From Hexactinellida sp. DTS-2022 (lineage: Eukaryota; Porifera; Hexactinellida), in contig JAPNXP010000001.1 in assembly GCA_028753945.1 (NCBI GenBank), positions 5,322,501-5,386,500 on the forward strand: 64,000 nt of DNA. The letters are read 5' to 3'. Of the stretch, positions 12,911 through 22,576 are shown one piece after another. Below the pieces are notes generated by a model. The model did not search any database. It was not told the origin of the DNA and saw only the letters and a program-made list of their open reading frames with translations. The position numbers were made by a program, and so were the translations under genes. Position 1 is the first letter of the stretch, and the number at the start of each line of letters is the position of its first letter.

Positions 12911-13640
12911 TTAATATGCTAGAAAGTTCAAGTCGATGCTCGGTTCATCGATTTGAAGATAGGAGATGTGATAATTAGAACCCGACATCATACGGTATAG
13001 ACCGAAATGGTGTTCCAAGGGACCGTCTGTAGAAAGGAGGACAACACATATGTAAAGCCACAAGATTGAGTCAAATGGTTGGTAATTTGTGGTAAGGCAT
13101 ACAAGCATGTCTAAAACTGGTGTATGTTTGTTTACTCAGTTTGCCAATTTTTTCTGGTAAAGTTTGCCAAGCATCTAACCAAAAACTACACGAGTCAAAA
13201 ATAGAAATCGCTCGTCATTAAAAGTCAAAGGTCTCGAGAAATTATCATTCAAACGTATTCCTTTAAATGGTGTGTTAACGTTGAATAATTTCTAAACAGT
13301 AAGAATGGTATCAACAAACTCCGGAGTATTCTTTCTATATTCTGGATAACGCAATTCGTTCTGTTTAGTTAGCGCAGATATTGTTAATTCGTTAACGACT
13401 TTCAAAACCAGTTTTACATTTTTGACGCTCTATGCTAGACGGAAAACATGACTCCATAGTCAAATGAGGAGCTAACTTGGCTAAACTTCTTCTTTCTGAA
13501 TTATATAATTGACATACATCTTGAAAGAATGCACAACCGAACTTAAGTGCACTCTCATTTTCCAGGACTTGACGAACTAATACATTGCAGTTTTACATCT
13601 GTTTGTATAATCCAAAATGGTGTTCAGTAAGATCCATTTG
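12911..13640 (-). pseudogene. Tandem tails of P-element (THAP9-like) transposase, broken
   Basis: On the minus strand the open stretch at 13108-12911 contains GPLEHHFGLYRMMSGSNYH, the C-terminal signature of P-element and THAP9 transposases. About 500 bp upstream on the same strand (13640-13530) a second copy of the motif appears as LTEHHFGLYKQM, followed by VLVRQVLENE. Stops and frameshifts lie between, so this is two decayed tails head to tail, not one gene. The fragment has no N-terminal THAP domain. It is independent of the plus-strand relic at 14260, which covers the front half of a related transposase. Assignment rests on motif recognition only. Confidence 0.6.
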
Positions 13641-13662
13641 TATAAATGATGACAATACTTAG

Positions 13663-13722
13663 GCATAGCCTACTATACATAAGGCCTCACAGTAAAATAT
13701 GAAATCTGGACCAGGGATGCGG
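13663..13722 (+). mobile_element. Solo MULE-like terminal repeat
   Basis: GCATAGCCTACTATACATAAGG then CTGGACCAGGGATGC lines up with both inverted repeats of the MULE at 26765-30206. No partner in inverted orientation is seen nearby. Confidence 0.5.
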
Positions 13723-13811
13723 TCGCCGCGGGAAACGAAATTGCAATTTTTTATCAAATTTAGTGACATTCCGCTTAAAAACAGATATTCCGGTGACTAG
13801 CAGTCGATATA

Positions 13812-13998
13812 CAGTGGAGCCTCCCATAACGGACACTCCAAATAGCGGACAACCTCTAAATAACGGACAACCCTCGTGGCACGGATTTATTTATTTAGCA
13901 TATGTCTAATAGAAAAGCAACCTCTAAATAGCGGACAACCTCTAAATAACGGACAACGGTTCCGGTCCCTAGGTGTCCGTTGTTCAGAGGCTCTACTG
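13812..13998. mobile_element. pogo-like MITE, 187 bp
   Basis: The ends CAGTGGAGCCTCCCATAACG and GTTGTTCAGAGGCTCTACTG are inverted and flanked by TATA/TA. Inside, AATAACGGACAACC-type units repeat. No coding sequence. Confidence 0.75.
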
Positions 13999-14259
13999 TA
14001 TATCGAAAAATATGCATATTAACCACAAAGCTAATTTTAGAATTTTGTGTTGTTATTCACCCATAATATATATAAGTGGTTTATGGTATATAACATACAT
14101 AGCAAATTTATACTTTTATTACGCTCTACAGCTAAATAATCCATCTTGTTATTTATTTATGTAGTACAATACCCCTACAGAGCCCATTTCCCTATTAATT
14201 AATTAACCTTATAATTTGATTTATGCTACTACCATTAATTTATCAGTTTTTTTCTAACG

Positions 14260-14391
14260 ATGCCCAACAGTTGTGCCGTTTTCGGATGCAAAATCAACTA
14301 CAACGACGATCACCGTGTCCCAGTTTTTAAACTACCTACGAAACCAGATGACCTAAGACACAGATGGCTTCAGGTTCTTCGGAGAGATATA
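14260..14391 (+). pseudogene. P-element-like THAP transposase, 5' part of THAP domain
   Basis: The frame opens MPNSCAVFGCKINY and runs through PVFKLPTKPDDLRHRW to LRRDI. This is the first half of a C2CH THAP DNA-binding domain, with its Cys-x4-Cys pair and the conserved Trp. At 14391 the frame is cut by the foldback element, and the rest of the domain resumes at about 17859 as VCVNHF. If only one TA of the duplication is kept the two halves are in the same frame but a TAA lies at the join; if a TATA duplication is removed the TAA vanishes but the frame shifts by one. The gene was therefore either already damaged or had an intron here. Confidence 0.8.
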
Positions 14392-15312
14392 CAGGGTAAA
14401 AACCCTAACCATCTAAGGAAGTGCCTAACCAAACTTTTTAAGGTTTTAATTGATACTTTAGGTCACTAGGAATAGTTTAAGCCCAGACAACATTTTTGAA
14501 ATTTGTTGGTTTTCACACAAACGGTGACGTCATCACACGACTAATTTTTCACACTATCGGCAATAACTATTGATCTATATGTCGCCATGACATGAAAGTT
14601 GTATATTTGAATAGGGCGTAAGAAAACCTATCGATTGATGTATAAATTATTTTAATCAGACGTCATCTGTATTTTTGTTATGACGCCATCATAAATTTAC
14701 TTTCGAGGGATTCAGCTGTTTATCACGACAAACGTCACTTTACTCGATTTGAATTATTATGTCGACCTTATGCATGTTATAAATAACTTCCGCAAAGGAC
14801 GTACACACGTTTTCGAAATTTTCGGAACTATAATATAGACTAATACTTAGTAAATATACGACAATAATCCACCGATACATATATTCCAATATGTCTGGTG
14901 AAAAGATTGTGCATTTTTTGAGATAAAATCACCCAATTATGTACAGTTGTTGCATTTTAGCTACTGATCACCTTTAGCTATTACGCATAGCCCAATTTAT
15001 GGAAAAATGAAATATTCAGGGGGTCAAAGATTAGTGCCCAATGGAATTCTCCGGCAGTATGAACCAAGGATAGACCATTCAAATGCATTCATTTCGACTG
15101 TATATTGTCAGATTCGTCCTCAGCACTAAATTTCCAGCATTTGAGGGCAATATTTACTATATTTGGGGAAATTATTCTTCGTTATTCCAGTACAACAGTA
15201 GGAATGTTGCAACATTCCGATCTCAAAATTGCTACTAGCCATATCGAGTGATACCTTGTTTTCTCGGCTCTGCGTACTGAGTGCGACTTTTGCTATTAGA
15301 AACACTCTAAAT

Positions 15313-15465
15313 CAGGGTTTTTTTAAGGTTGAGACCTTGGTGCAACTCAGCGCGGCCTTGGTGTAACTCAACACTGCAGAGGCTGCTGCCGACCCGAATC
15401 GTGGTGTAACTCCAAAAAATCTTAGTGCAAATTTTACACCAAGATCGGCCTTAAAAAAAACCCTG
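15313..15465. mobile_element. hAT MITE inside the left arm, 153 bp
   Basis: The ends CAGGGTTTTTTTAAGG and CCTTAAAAAAAACCCTG are inverted, and the 8-bp duplication CTCTAAAT (15305-15312 and 15466-15473) is exact. The length of the duplication and the CAGGG ends fit the hAT superfamily. Confidence 0.85.
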
Positions 15466-16779
15466 CTCTAAATATTAAAAAGTATGCAGGATTTTATACA
15501 GAAAAGTTTCCTATGATTACTCATTAGCATCCTAGAAACAATCACATCGCCAACTGGGGGTCAGGGGGGCGCTGTTAGCCCTCCAGTGGGGTCCAGGGTA
15601 AAAGCCCCTGGAAGCCAGTAACAATATTAGAGTACTAGTATTAGATCCAGCAGTAGTGTGCTATTGCTATTCGCCAAGGAAAAATAGGGGCGATGCCAGG
15701 ATGCCCCAACCTCTGTATAAAACACTGGTATGTATTGTTCCATATTCCTGCACAAGGCATAATGACCCAGAAATTTTGATTCGGCATTTTCAACACCTAT
15801 AATGCTTCAATATTTCCAAAAAAAGGGATTGTTTTCAATGATGTTATTAATGCAAGGTTCTTGGTCTAATTAGCGATAAATTGCTGAAAGTAGTTAGAAT
15901 TTATTATTGTTTGAACTAGAATAAATGCCTATTATGCCAAATAGACGTGGGCGTATATCCAGGGGGGATTGGTGGGGGATATATCCCCATCCTTTGGAGT
16001 GGATGTGATGCTCCATACAATCATACCCCCCATTTTGTGTTTAGAGGATGCCTTAATGGAGTATCTTCCGACTACTTTCTAAACAAATCTTCAGCATTAA
16101 AATGCCAAATTTATTTCTATTATTATAGCATTTGTACTTTCTATTATTATAGCATTTGAAAGCTATACGTTGATTATTTAGCAAGGGAATTTGCTAGTAG
16201 ATCTGAAATACTTAGAAAGATCTATGGAAATTTCAGTCTATTTTTGATATTAATTTTGAATTTTATCTTTATTAATAAGTAATATAAAGTGTGGTACTTC
16301 ATCCTCCCACTATTTACGGATTTACGGCCATGCAAATAGATACTTTGGATAAAGAATTCAGCAATGGATGCTAATTAGACACAAGGACCTTGCATTAATA
16401 ACATCATTGAAAACAATCCCTTTTTTTGGAAATATTGAAGCATTATAGGTGTTGAAAATGCCGAATCAAAATTTCTGGGTCATTATGCCTTGTGCAGGAA
16501 TATGGAACAATACATACCAGTGTTTTATACAGAGGTTGGGGCATCCTGGCATCGCCCCTATTTTTCCTTGGCGAATAGCAATAGCACACTACTGCTGGAT
16601 CTAATACTAGTACTCTAATATTGTTACTGGCTTCCAGGGGCTTTTACCCTGGACCCCACTGGAGGGCTAACAGCGCCCCCCTGACCCCCAGTTGGCGATG
16701 TGATTGTTTCTAGGATGCTAATGAGTAATCATAGGAAACTTTTCTGTATAAAATCCTGCATACTTTTTAATATTTAGAG

Positions 16780-16932
16780 CAGGGTTTTTTTTAAGGCCGA
16801 TCTTGGTGTAAAATTTGCACTAAGATTTTTTGGAGTTACACCACGATTCGGGTCGGCAGCAGCCTCTGCAGTGTTGAGTTACACCAAGGCCGCGCTGAGT
16901 TGCACCAAGGTCTCAACCTTAAAAAAACCCTG
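16780..16932. mobile_element. Mirror copy of the hAT MITE in the right arm
   Basis: It is the reverse complement of 15313-15465, including its flanking duplication (ATTTAGAG at 16772-16779 and 16933-16940). The same insertion is present in both arms, so the arm was copied after the MITE landed. Confidence 0.85.
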
Positions 16933-17855
16933 ATTTAGAGTGTTTCTAATAGCAAAAGTCGCACTCAGTACGCAGAGCCGAGAAAACAAGGTATCACTCG
17001 ATATGGCTAGTAGCAATTTTGAGATCGGAATGTTGCAACATTCCTACTGTTGTACTGGAATAACGAAGAATAATTTCCCCAAATATAGTAAATATTGCCC
17101 TCAAATGCTGGAAATTTAGTGCTGAGGACGAATCTGACAATATACAGTCGAAATGAATGCATTTGAATGGTCTATCCTTGGTTCATACTGCCGGAGAATT
17201 CCATTGGGCACTAATCTTTGACCCCCTGAATATTTCATTTTTCCATAAATTGGGCTATGCGTAATAGCTAAAGGTGATCAGTAGCTAAAATGCAACAACT
17301 GTACATAATTGGGTGCTTTTATCTCAAAAAATGCACAATCTTTTCACCAGACATATTGGAATATATGTATCGGTGGATTATTGTCGTATATTTACTAAGT
17401 ATTAGTCTATATTATAGTTCCGAAAATTTCGAAAACGTGTGTACGTCCTTTGCGGAAGTTATTTATAACATGCATAAGGTCGACATAATAATTCAAATCG
17501 AGTAAAGTGACGTTTGTCGTGATAAACAGCTGAATCCCTCGAAAGTAAATTTATGATGGCGTCATAACAAAAATACAGATGACGTCTGATTAAAATAATT
17601 TATACATCAATCGATAGGTTTTCTTACGCCCTATTCAAATATACAACTTTCATGTCATGGCGACATATAGATCAATAGTTATTGCCGATAGTGTGAAAAA
17701 TTAGTCGTGTGATGACGTCACCGTTTGTGTGAAAACCAACAAATTTCAAAAATGTTGTCTGGGCTTAAACTATTCCTAGTGACCTAAAGTATCAATTAAA
17801 ACCTTAAAAAGTTTGGTTAGGCACTTCCTTAGATGGTTAGGGTTTTTACCCTGTA

Positions 17856-19242
17856 TAAGACGATTTACAATCATTCAAGGGGGTTTACGTGTGTGTAAAT
17901 CATTTTCGCCAGGAGGATGTTGAGTATACTCACAAAGTTCCAAACGGAGATGGTACTTATCGTGAAATTCCAAGAGTCAACCCAAAGCTAAAAGATGGTG
18001 CCGTTCCAGTTTTTCTACCAGGACACCCTTCAATCTGTTCTCAATCTATTAGCTCCAAAAAGCGCAGATGTGTGTCACCTACCTCAAAAGATGAGGAAAT
18101 GTTCAATGAAGCATTAACACTTAGCCTGGCATCTGAGAGCGAAGAGAAAGAGAAATATCAGATCAATTGTTTCCAGGATATCCAATCTAAGTTACCTTTG
18201 CTTTCCCTACCTAAAAAATGGTATTTATGGTACCCAGATGATCATAGTCTAATTTATATGCTACTTCTACTAACAGAACACAATATCATTGTCAACACCC
18301 ATATATTAGTGTCCTTCGATTTGTCAGTTAGAGCTTATCGTAATGGAGAAATTTTACCAATTCCAATTTGCTCAATCAGCGATATACGACACTTTGAATC
18401 AATTCTCTGTGAGATTTCTATATCCCCTCGTCCTGTTCTGTCCACTGAATCTGTTTCAAAGACCGTTAATGAAACTTTATCTTTAGCGAAGGACAATATC
18501 CAACTACTCATTAACAAAGTACTTTCATCTAATGGTGAATTAGAGTTATTAATTAATTAACTGATTCCCCCGAAATATCCAGGCTTCAATTCATCCAATG
18601 TCAGCTTGAAAACAGTATTGTACCCAAAAACAGGCGGAGGTACAACATCCTCACACAGGTTATGGCACTTAAAGCACATTTAATTTGACCAGCATGTTAT
18701 AAGTATCTTCAACAAATGGCTTGTCTATCTCTGCCTCATGTCAACACTTTGGAGAAGTTGTATTCTTCATTCGGACTTGAGTGTGAATTCTTTCCTTTCC
18801 TCAAGCAAGCGACAAATTCTTTCACTGAAGCTGAGAAACATATCGTTATGCAAATGGACGAAATTCACGTAAAATCTGATGTCACATATAAAGGAGGCAG
18901 TGGTGGTCCCTTGGGGGGGCATCCGGGGCAAATGCCCCGGGTCAAAATATTTTGCCCCGGATTCCAACCCAATTGGTAGTATAATTACATGGAGCATGCC
19001 CCGGATTTATATTAAAAGCTGCTCTTTTGCCCCGGGCTGGCCAGATCCTGCGACCGCCCCTGAAAGGAGGCAAGATATATGGTTCTAGTCTAAGCCCAGA
19101 AGATCCAATAAAGACTGTATTCGCTATTATGGTATCAAGTCTCCAGAAAAAATGGTCTACTATAGTTCGTCTATTACCATGTGCCTCTCTTTCCGCTGAG
19201 AAGATATTCCCCATCATACTCGCTTGTATTAACACAAGTTGA
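17856..19242 (+). pseudogene. P-element-like THAP transposase, remainder
   Basis: The frame resumes with the second half of the THAP zinc finger (VCVNHF, then the end-of-domain motif LKDGAVPVFLPGHP), and stays open to 18560. After several stops, fragments recognisable as P-element transposase core continue: MDEIHVKSDVTYKGG near 18860 (first acidic residue of the catalytic region) and, beyond the 165-bp hAT MITE, KIYGSSLSPEDPIKT and VSSLQKKWSTIVRLLP to about 19230. Without the MITE the reading is YKGG-KIYGSS in frame. The 3' end is lost where a satellite copy begins at 19243. The host element was therefore hit at least three times. Confidence 0.75.
18898..19062. mobile_element. hAT MITE with exact 8-bp duplication, 165 bp
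   Basis: AAAGGAGG occurs at 18890-18897 and 19063-19070. The ends CAGTGGTGGTC and GACCGCCCCTG are imperfect inverted repeats. The interior is rich in GCCCCGG. It sits in the P-transposase reading frame. Confidence 0.85.
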
Positions 19243-19625
19243 AACAATAGTGTAATATTTAACAAGTTGAATAAGTATAATTATTACAAGTTGAAACAAT
19301 AGAATTAGATTTAACACTCTCAATTGAACTGAAGTGTTAATAAACAAAGGAAATTTGCAACTCAATTGTGGCACAAACGAAGCGCAATTTGAAAATTCGT
19401 GTACTGTGAAAAGGTGTAAAATCTAATGCAAATAAATTAAATATTCGGGCACCATTTATTGTTCCTTTTCTAACATTAAACAGGTGCAAAAATGTGGCCA
19501 AAAATTTTTAATCAAAAATCGTGACCCCAGGTGCACATCTGTAACCCATGAGACACCTGTCCTGAAAATTTGGGCTCTTAGTTAATTAAACTCTGTTCTG
19601 TGGACGATCTACGGAAGAATAATAT
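19243..19625 (-). repeat. Satellite-family fragment in reverse orientation
   Basis: Reverse complement of part of the 1-11861 unit, from the block after the palindrome (CCGTAGATCGTCCACAGAAC) to the TTCAACTTG stretch. The palindrome itself is missing. Confidence 0.8.
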
Positions 19626-19631
19626 ACCAAA

Positions 19632-19898
19632 GCAGTAAGAATAGAACTGGGCCACTATACTATACTATAGTATAGTCGGCACAGTAATAAGTTGTACTAA
19701 TAACCAAGGCAGTAAGATTAGAACTGGGCCACTATACTATAGTATAGTCGGCACAGTAATAAAGGCAGTAAGCGACTTTTGTAAGAGACTTTTGTAAGAG
19801 AGTGTCCGTCGCCAAGCGACCTAGACTGAAGGGCTCGTAATAATAATAACCAAGGCACTAAGACCAATACTGGGCCACTATAGTATAGTCGGCACAGT
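19632..19898 (-). repeat. Three copies of the CTATACTATAGTATAG module, inverted
   Basis: Copies lie at about 19632-19685, 19709-19757 and 19857-19898. The first has an expanded ACTATACTATACTATAG core and the last is shortened. A short duplication of GACTTTTGTAAGAG lies at 19783-19802. Confidence 0.8.
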
Positions 19899-20019
19899 CA
19901 GGGCCGTAGGAAGCGCCCCCATAAATTCATATAACAAAATTATATTACTTATTCATTCCTATGTAGGGGCCCCCTGAAGGGGTCCGGTGGGGGGGCCAGG
20001 ACTCATAGCTACGGCCCTG
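19899..20019. mobile_element. hAT MITE, 121 bp, exact 8-bp duplication
   Basis: The ends CAGGGCCGTAGG and GCTACGGCCCTG are flanked by GGCACAGT on both sides (19891-19898 and 20020-20027). It landed in the last base pairs of the palindromic module. Confidence 0.85.
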
Positions 20020-20027
20020 GGCACAGT

Positions 20028-20363
20028 AATAAGTCTATAAACTTACTACTGCATCACATAGTAACTTTTTGTTGAGTTAACAAATAATAGACTCAAATTG
20101 AACTTTCAAGGTTTAGTTTCTAGCGATAATCTATAATAATGTGATTTATAGGTCTTAAGAATTAATAAACCTTAAGCAAATACAGCTCTATAATACATTA
20201 TTTAATCGATTTAATAATCGGTTAAAAATTCAAAATGTTATTATAGGTAGACAAGTATGCTTACGAATTTCGCATTTACAAATTTAAATATGAATAGTAT
20301 TCAAATATTGCGATAGTTTCTCTCTCACAATGCAGTATAATTTAATTAAGTTAAATAATCTAT
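20028..20363. promoter_or_regulatory. Upstream region of the RRM/F-box gene
   Basis: 336 bp of AT-rich DNA between the last transposon and the start codon. It contains a local palindrome, AATCGATTTAATAATCGGTT, near 20204-20223. No TATA box or initiator is convincing. Confidence 0.3.
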
Positions 20364-22361
20364 ATGAGTGCATCCAAAACTAAGAAGACCTACAAAGTGT
20401 TCGTTTCTAACATTCCTTACTCAACTGGATACCAGGAGGTGTATGATGCATTATCTGACTTTGGCCCGATAAAGAGCTGTGCTATGCCTACTAAGCGGGG
20501 CGGCGAGGGAAGGCGGGAGGCATCTGGAACTGCTTTCGTAACTTTCTATGACGAACAGAGTATGGTCAATTCGCTGAGTGGGGACTCGAAGCTAAACTTG
20601 GGGGGCAGGGAACTAAGAATACAAACTGCATTAACTAAGAGCTCTATAAAAACATCTGATTCAATCTCTCAACTAACGCCTCAGCGGAATAATGACACAT
20701 ATATACAGCAGCCCACTGAGAACCAGCACTGCCTAGTGATACCAACGGGCGTATGGCATTATATCTTATCCTTGCTAGACATATCCGCTCTGTGTCGCCT
20801 TGAGCAAACCTCTCGGCTGTTCTACAGTATCTGCAGGCAGCAGTGGTGCCTGATGACAGCTCTCTCGTTCAGGAATGTGTTCTCTATTTGGAGAATCAAG
20901 TGCACAGCTGGATTATCGAATGAACTTCTCTCTGTATTTCTATCCAGAACAGGTCCGTCCCTATCATCCCTTGATGTGTCTGCCTCTGCGCGCTTTCTAA
21001 CGCCTGGCATGCTGCAGGTTGTATCGCACTACGCCCCGAAGCTCACAGCTCTGGACATCTCGGGGGTGCAGCTCTCGCTAGAACCCGTGCAGACCTACTT
21101 CCGCTGCTGCTGCTCGCTGCGCAGTCTATCGCTAGCCGGCTGCTCGGGGCTATCCGAGAAGGTGCTGTGGTGGATAGTCAAGTCGAGGAGAGACCTGGTG
21201 TCTCTTAACATCAGTGAGTGCAAGCGGGTTACCGGAAACTGCTTCCGTATGCTAAATGGCTCTCTCCTTCATATGAATGCCTGCGGCTGTTCACAGCTGT
21301 CAGATCAAGGCGTGGGTTATATCTGCGCTGCTAGCCCTGCTCTTCTCTCGCTCAACCTGGAGTGCTGCTACTCACTCACTCCACAGGTGCTCACACATGT
21401 CTCCTCTTGCAGTCAACTGATCTCCTTTCAGTTTCCAAGGACCCTGATTACCCAGGACACAATAGCCCCTCCTCCGCATCTGCTAGAGCTGTCTAGGATT
21501 CACACTCTCCAGCATCTCGACTTGTCTCACCACCAGCAGCTGGCAGACTCATTTCTACTCTCTCTAGTGGGCGCTCCTCTGCTGACGTCACTCAAGATAC
21601 CCGGGTGCTATCTCGTGTCGGACGTCGGCATATCTCACCTCACGCACTGTAAGCACCTGTCTGCTCTAGACATATCCTATCTGAATCTCGTCACCGACAC
21701 AGGCCTTCTGAGGCTGCAGCTAGACCTGCGCTCTCTCATTGCCCGCATGTGTCCGGAGATTACATACATTGCTCTGTGCAGTATTATTGAGAATAGCGCA
21801 GCTCTCCTCCATTTGGATGTGAGTGCTTCCGCTCGCATCTCCTCGGAGTGTTTCTCCTCTCTGGTTGCTCACCTGGAGAGGAACAAGGTCCGCCTGGCCC
21901 ATCCTCTCCACTGGGCATTCGGCGGTACAGAAGTCACCGAAGAGGAGGTCCACAGGTTCTTTGAGCTGACAGGAGTGCGGTTAACGCTTCAGGACTCGTC
22001 TAATTCTACATTCGCGTACGGACGAGACACGGAGATCTTTATGCCATCTCCAGAGGAGGAGTACCCAGATGTGGGAGAGCAGCCGGAGAGAATCGAGGTG
22101 ACAAAGTGTCTCCCAGAGGCACAACTGGACCCCCCAGCCGCACACCCCCTCCCGCCCCGCAGTGAGATTGTCATCTCATGCGAAGAGAATTGGGACGATG
22201 ACTGTGAACCTCCGTACATCATAAATACGAATAATTATTTTCCTACCGATCAGCACAGCTTCCTCTCTGACCACTTTGATGGAGATCTTGACGATGACGA
22301 GGCTAACTACTTAGCGTCTGATGATGTTATCTACTCACAAGATAGGTTCGAGTTGTCATAG
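20364..22361 (+). CDS. RRM, F-box and leucine-rich repeat protein
   Basis: A single-exon gene of 665 residues. Residues about 10-92 form an RNA-recognition motif: VFVSNIPYS as RNP2, GTAFVTFYD as RNP1 with Phe at the expected places. Residues about 120-170 look like an F-box (VIPTGVWHYILSLLD, then LEQTSRLFYSICRQQW). From about 185 to 500 there are cysteine-containing leucine-rich repeats such as LTALDISGVQLS, LVSLNISECKRVTG and LLSLNLECCYSLT. The last 100 residues are acidic. F-box/LRR proteins usually act as substrate adaptors of SCF ubiquitin ligases, with the LRRs binding substrate. The RRM suggests RNA or ribonucleoprotein targeting, which is inference. I know no standard FBXL with this N-terminus. 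The transporter gene starts 215 bp downstream on the same strand. No orthologue name is given. Confidence 0.85.
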   Translation: MSASKTKKTYKVFVSNIPYSTGYQEVYDALSDFGPIKSCAMPTKRGGEGRREASGTAFVTFYDEQSMVNSLSGDSKLNLGGRELRIQTALTKSSIKTSDSISQLTPQRNNDTYIQQPTENQHCLVIPTGVWHYILSLLDISALCRLEQTSRLFYSICRQQWCLMTALSFRNVFSIWRIKCTAGLSNELLSVFLSRTGPSLSSLDVSASARFLTPGMLQVVSHYAPKLTALDISGVQLSLEPVQTYFRCCCSLRSLSLAGCSGLSEKVLWWIVKSRRDLVSLNISECKRVTGNCFRMLNGSLLHMNACGCSQLSDQGVGYICAASPALLSLNLECCYSLTPQVLTHVSSCSQLISFQFPRTLITQDTIAPPPHLLELSRIHTLQHLDLSHHQQLADSFLLSLVGAPLLTSLKIPGCYLVSDVGISHLTHCKHLSALDISYLNLVTDTGLLRLQLDLRSLIARMCPEITYIALCSIIENSAALLHLDVSASARISSECFSSLVAHLERNKVRLAHPLHWAFGGTEVTEEEVHRFFELTGVRLTLQDSSNSTFAYGRDTEIFMPSPEEEYPDVGEQPERIEVTKCLPEAQLDPPAAHPLPPRSEIVISCEENWDDDCEPPYIINTNNYFPTDQHSFLSDHFDGDLDDDEANYLASDDVIYSQDRFELS

Positions 22362-22576
22362 TGAGTAATTAATTAGAACTTTATAAAAATATGATATAAT
22401 TTGAATTAAAAGTCTGCTATGAAGTTTTTCGATTCAATTTGTAATTTTACTGTAGTCTTGCATCGTCTGACGCTCATTGACATCGGGATAAAGTAAGGGT
22501 TTAACTGAATTCCGGATTATTCAGGTTCTGCCTTATTATTTCCATAGTTTGTATAAAGAATATTAAGCAGTCACAA

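Larger units (their letters stand above)
14392..17853. mobile_element. 3.46-kb foldback element, 1.47-kb arms
   Basis: The sequence from CAGGGTAAAAACCCTAACC at 14392 to its complement ending 17853 forms a giant inverted repeat. Left arm 14392-about 15861, right arm about 16384-17853, spacer about 520 bp. Equal offsets (921 bp to the nested MITE on each side, 1459 bp to the inner TGCA) show no net insertion or deletion. I saw one clear substitution at the AAAATCACCC/GGGTGCTTTT position, plus mismatches at the inner edge. It is flanked by TATA on both sides, so the target duplication is TA or TATA. No transposase is encoded. It splits a P-element THAP gene. The class is uncertain: Tc1/mariner-like by TA, or a 4-bp duplicating group. 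Confidence 0.85.

Noticed and set aside
16082-16159. Direct repeat CTATTATTATAGCATTTG in the spacer of the foldback element
   Set aside because: Only two AT-rich copies; too simple to be a feature.
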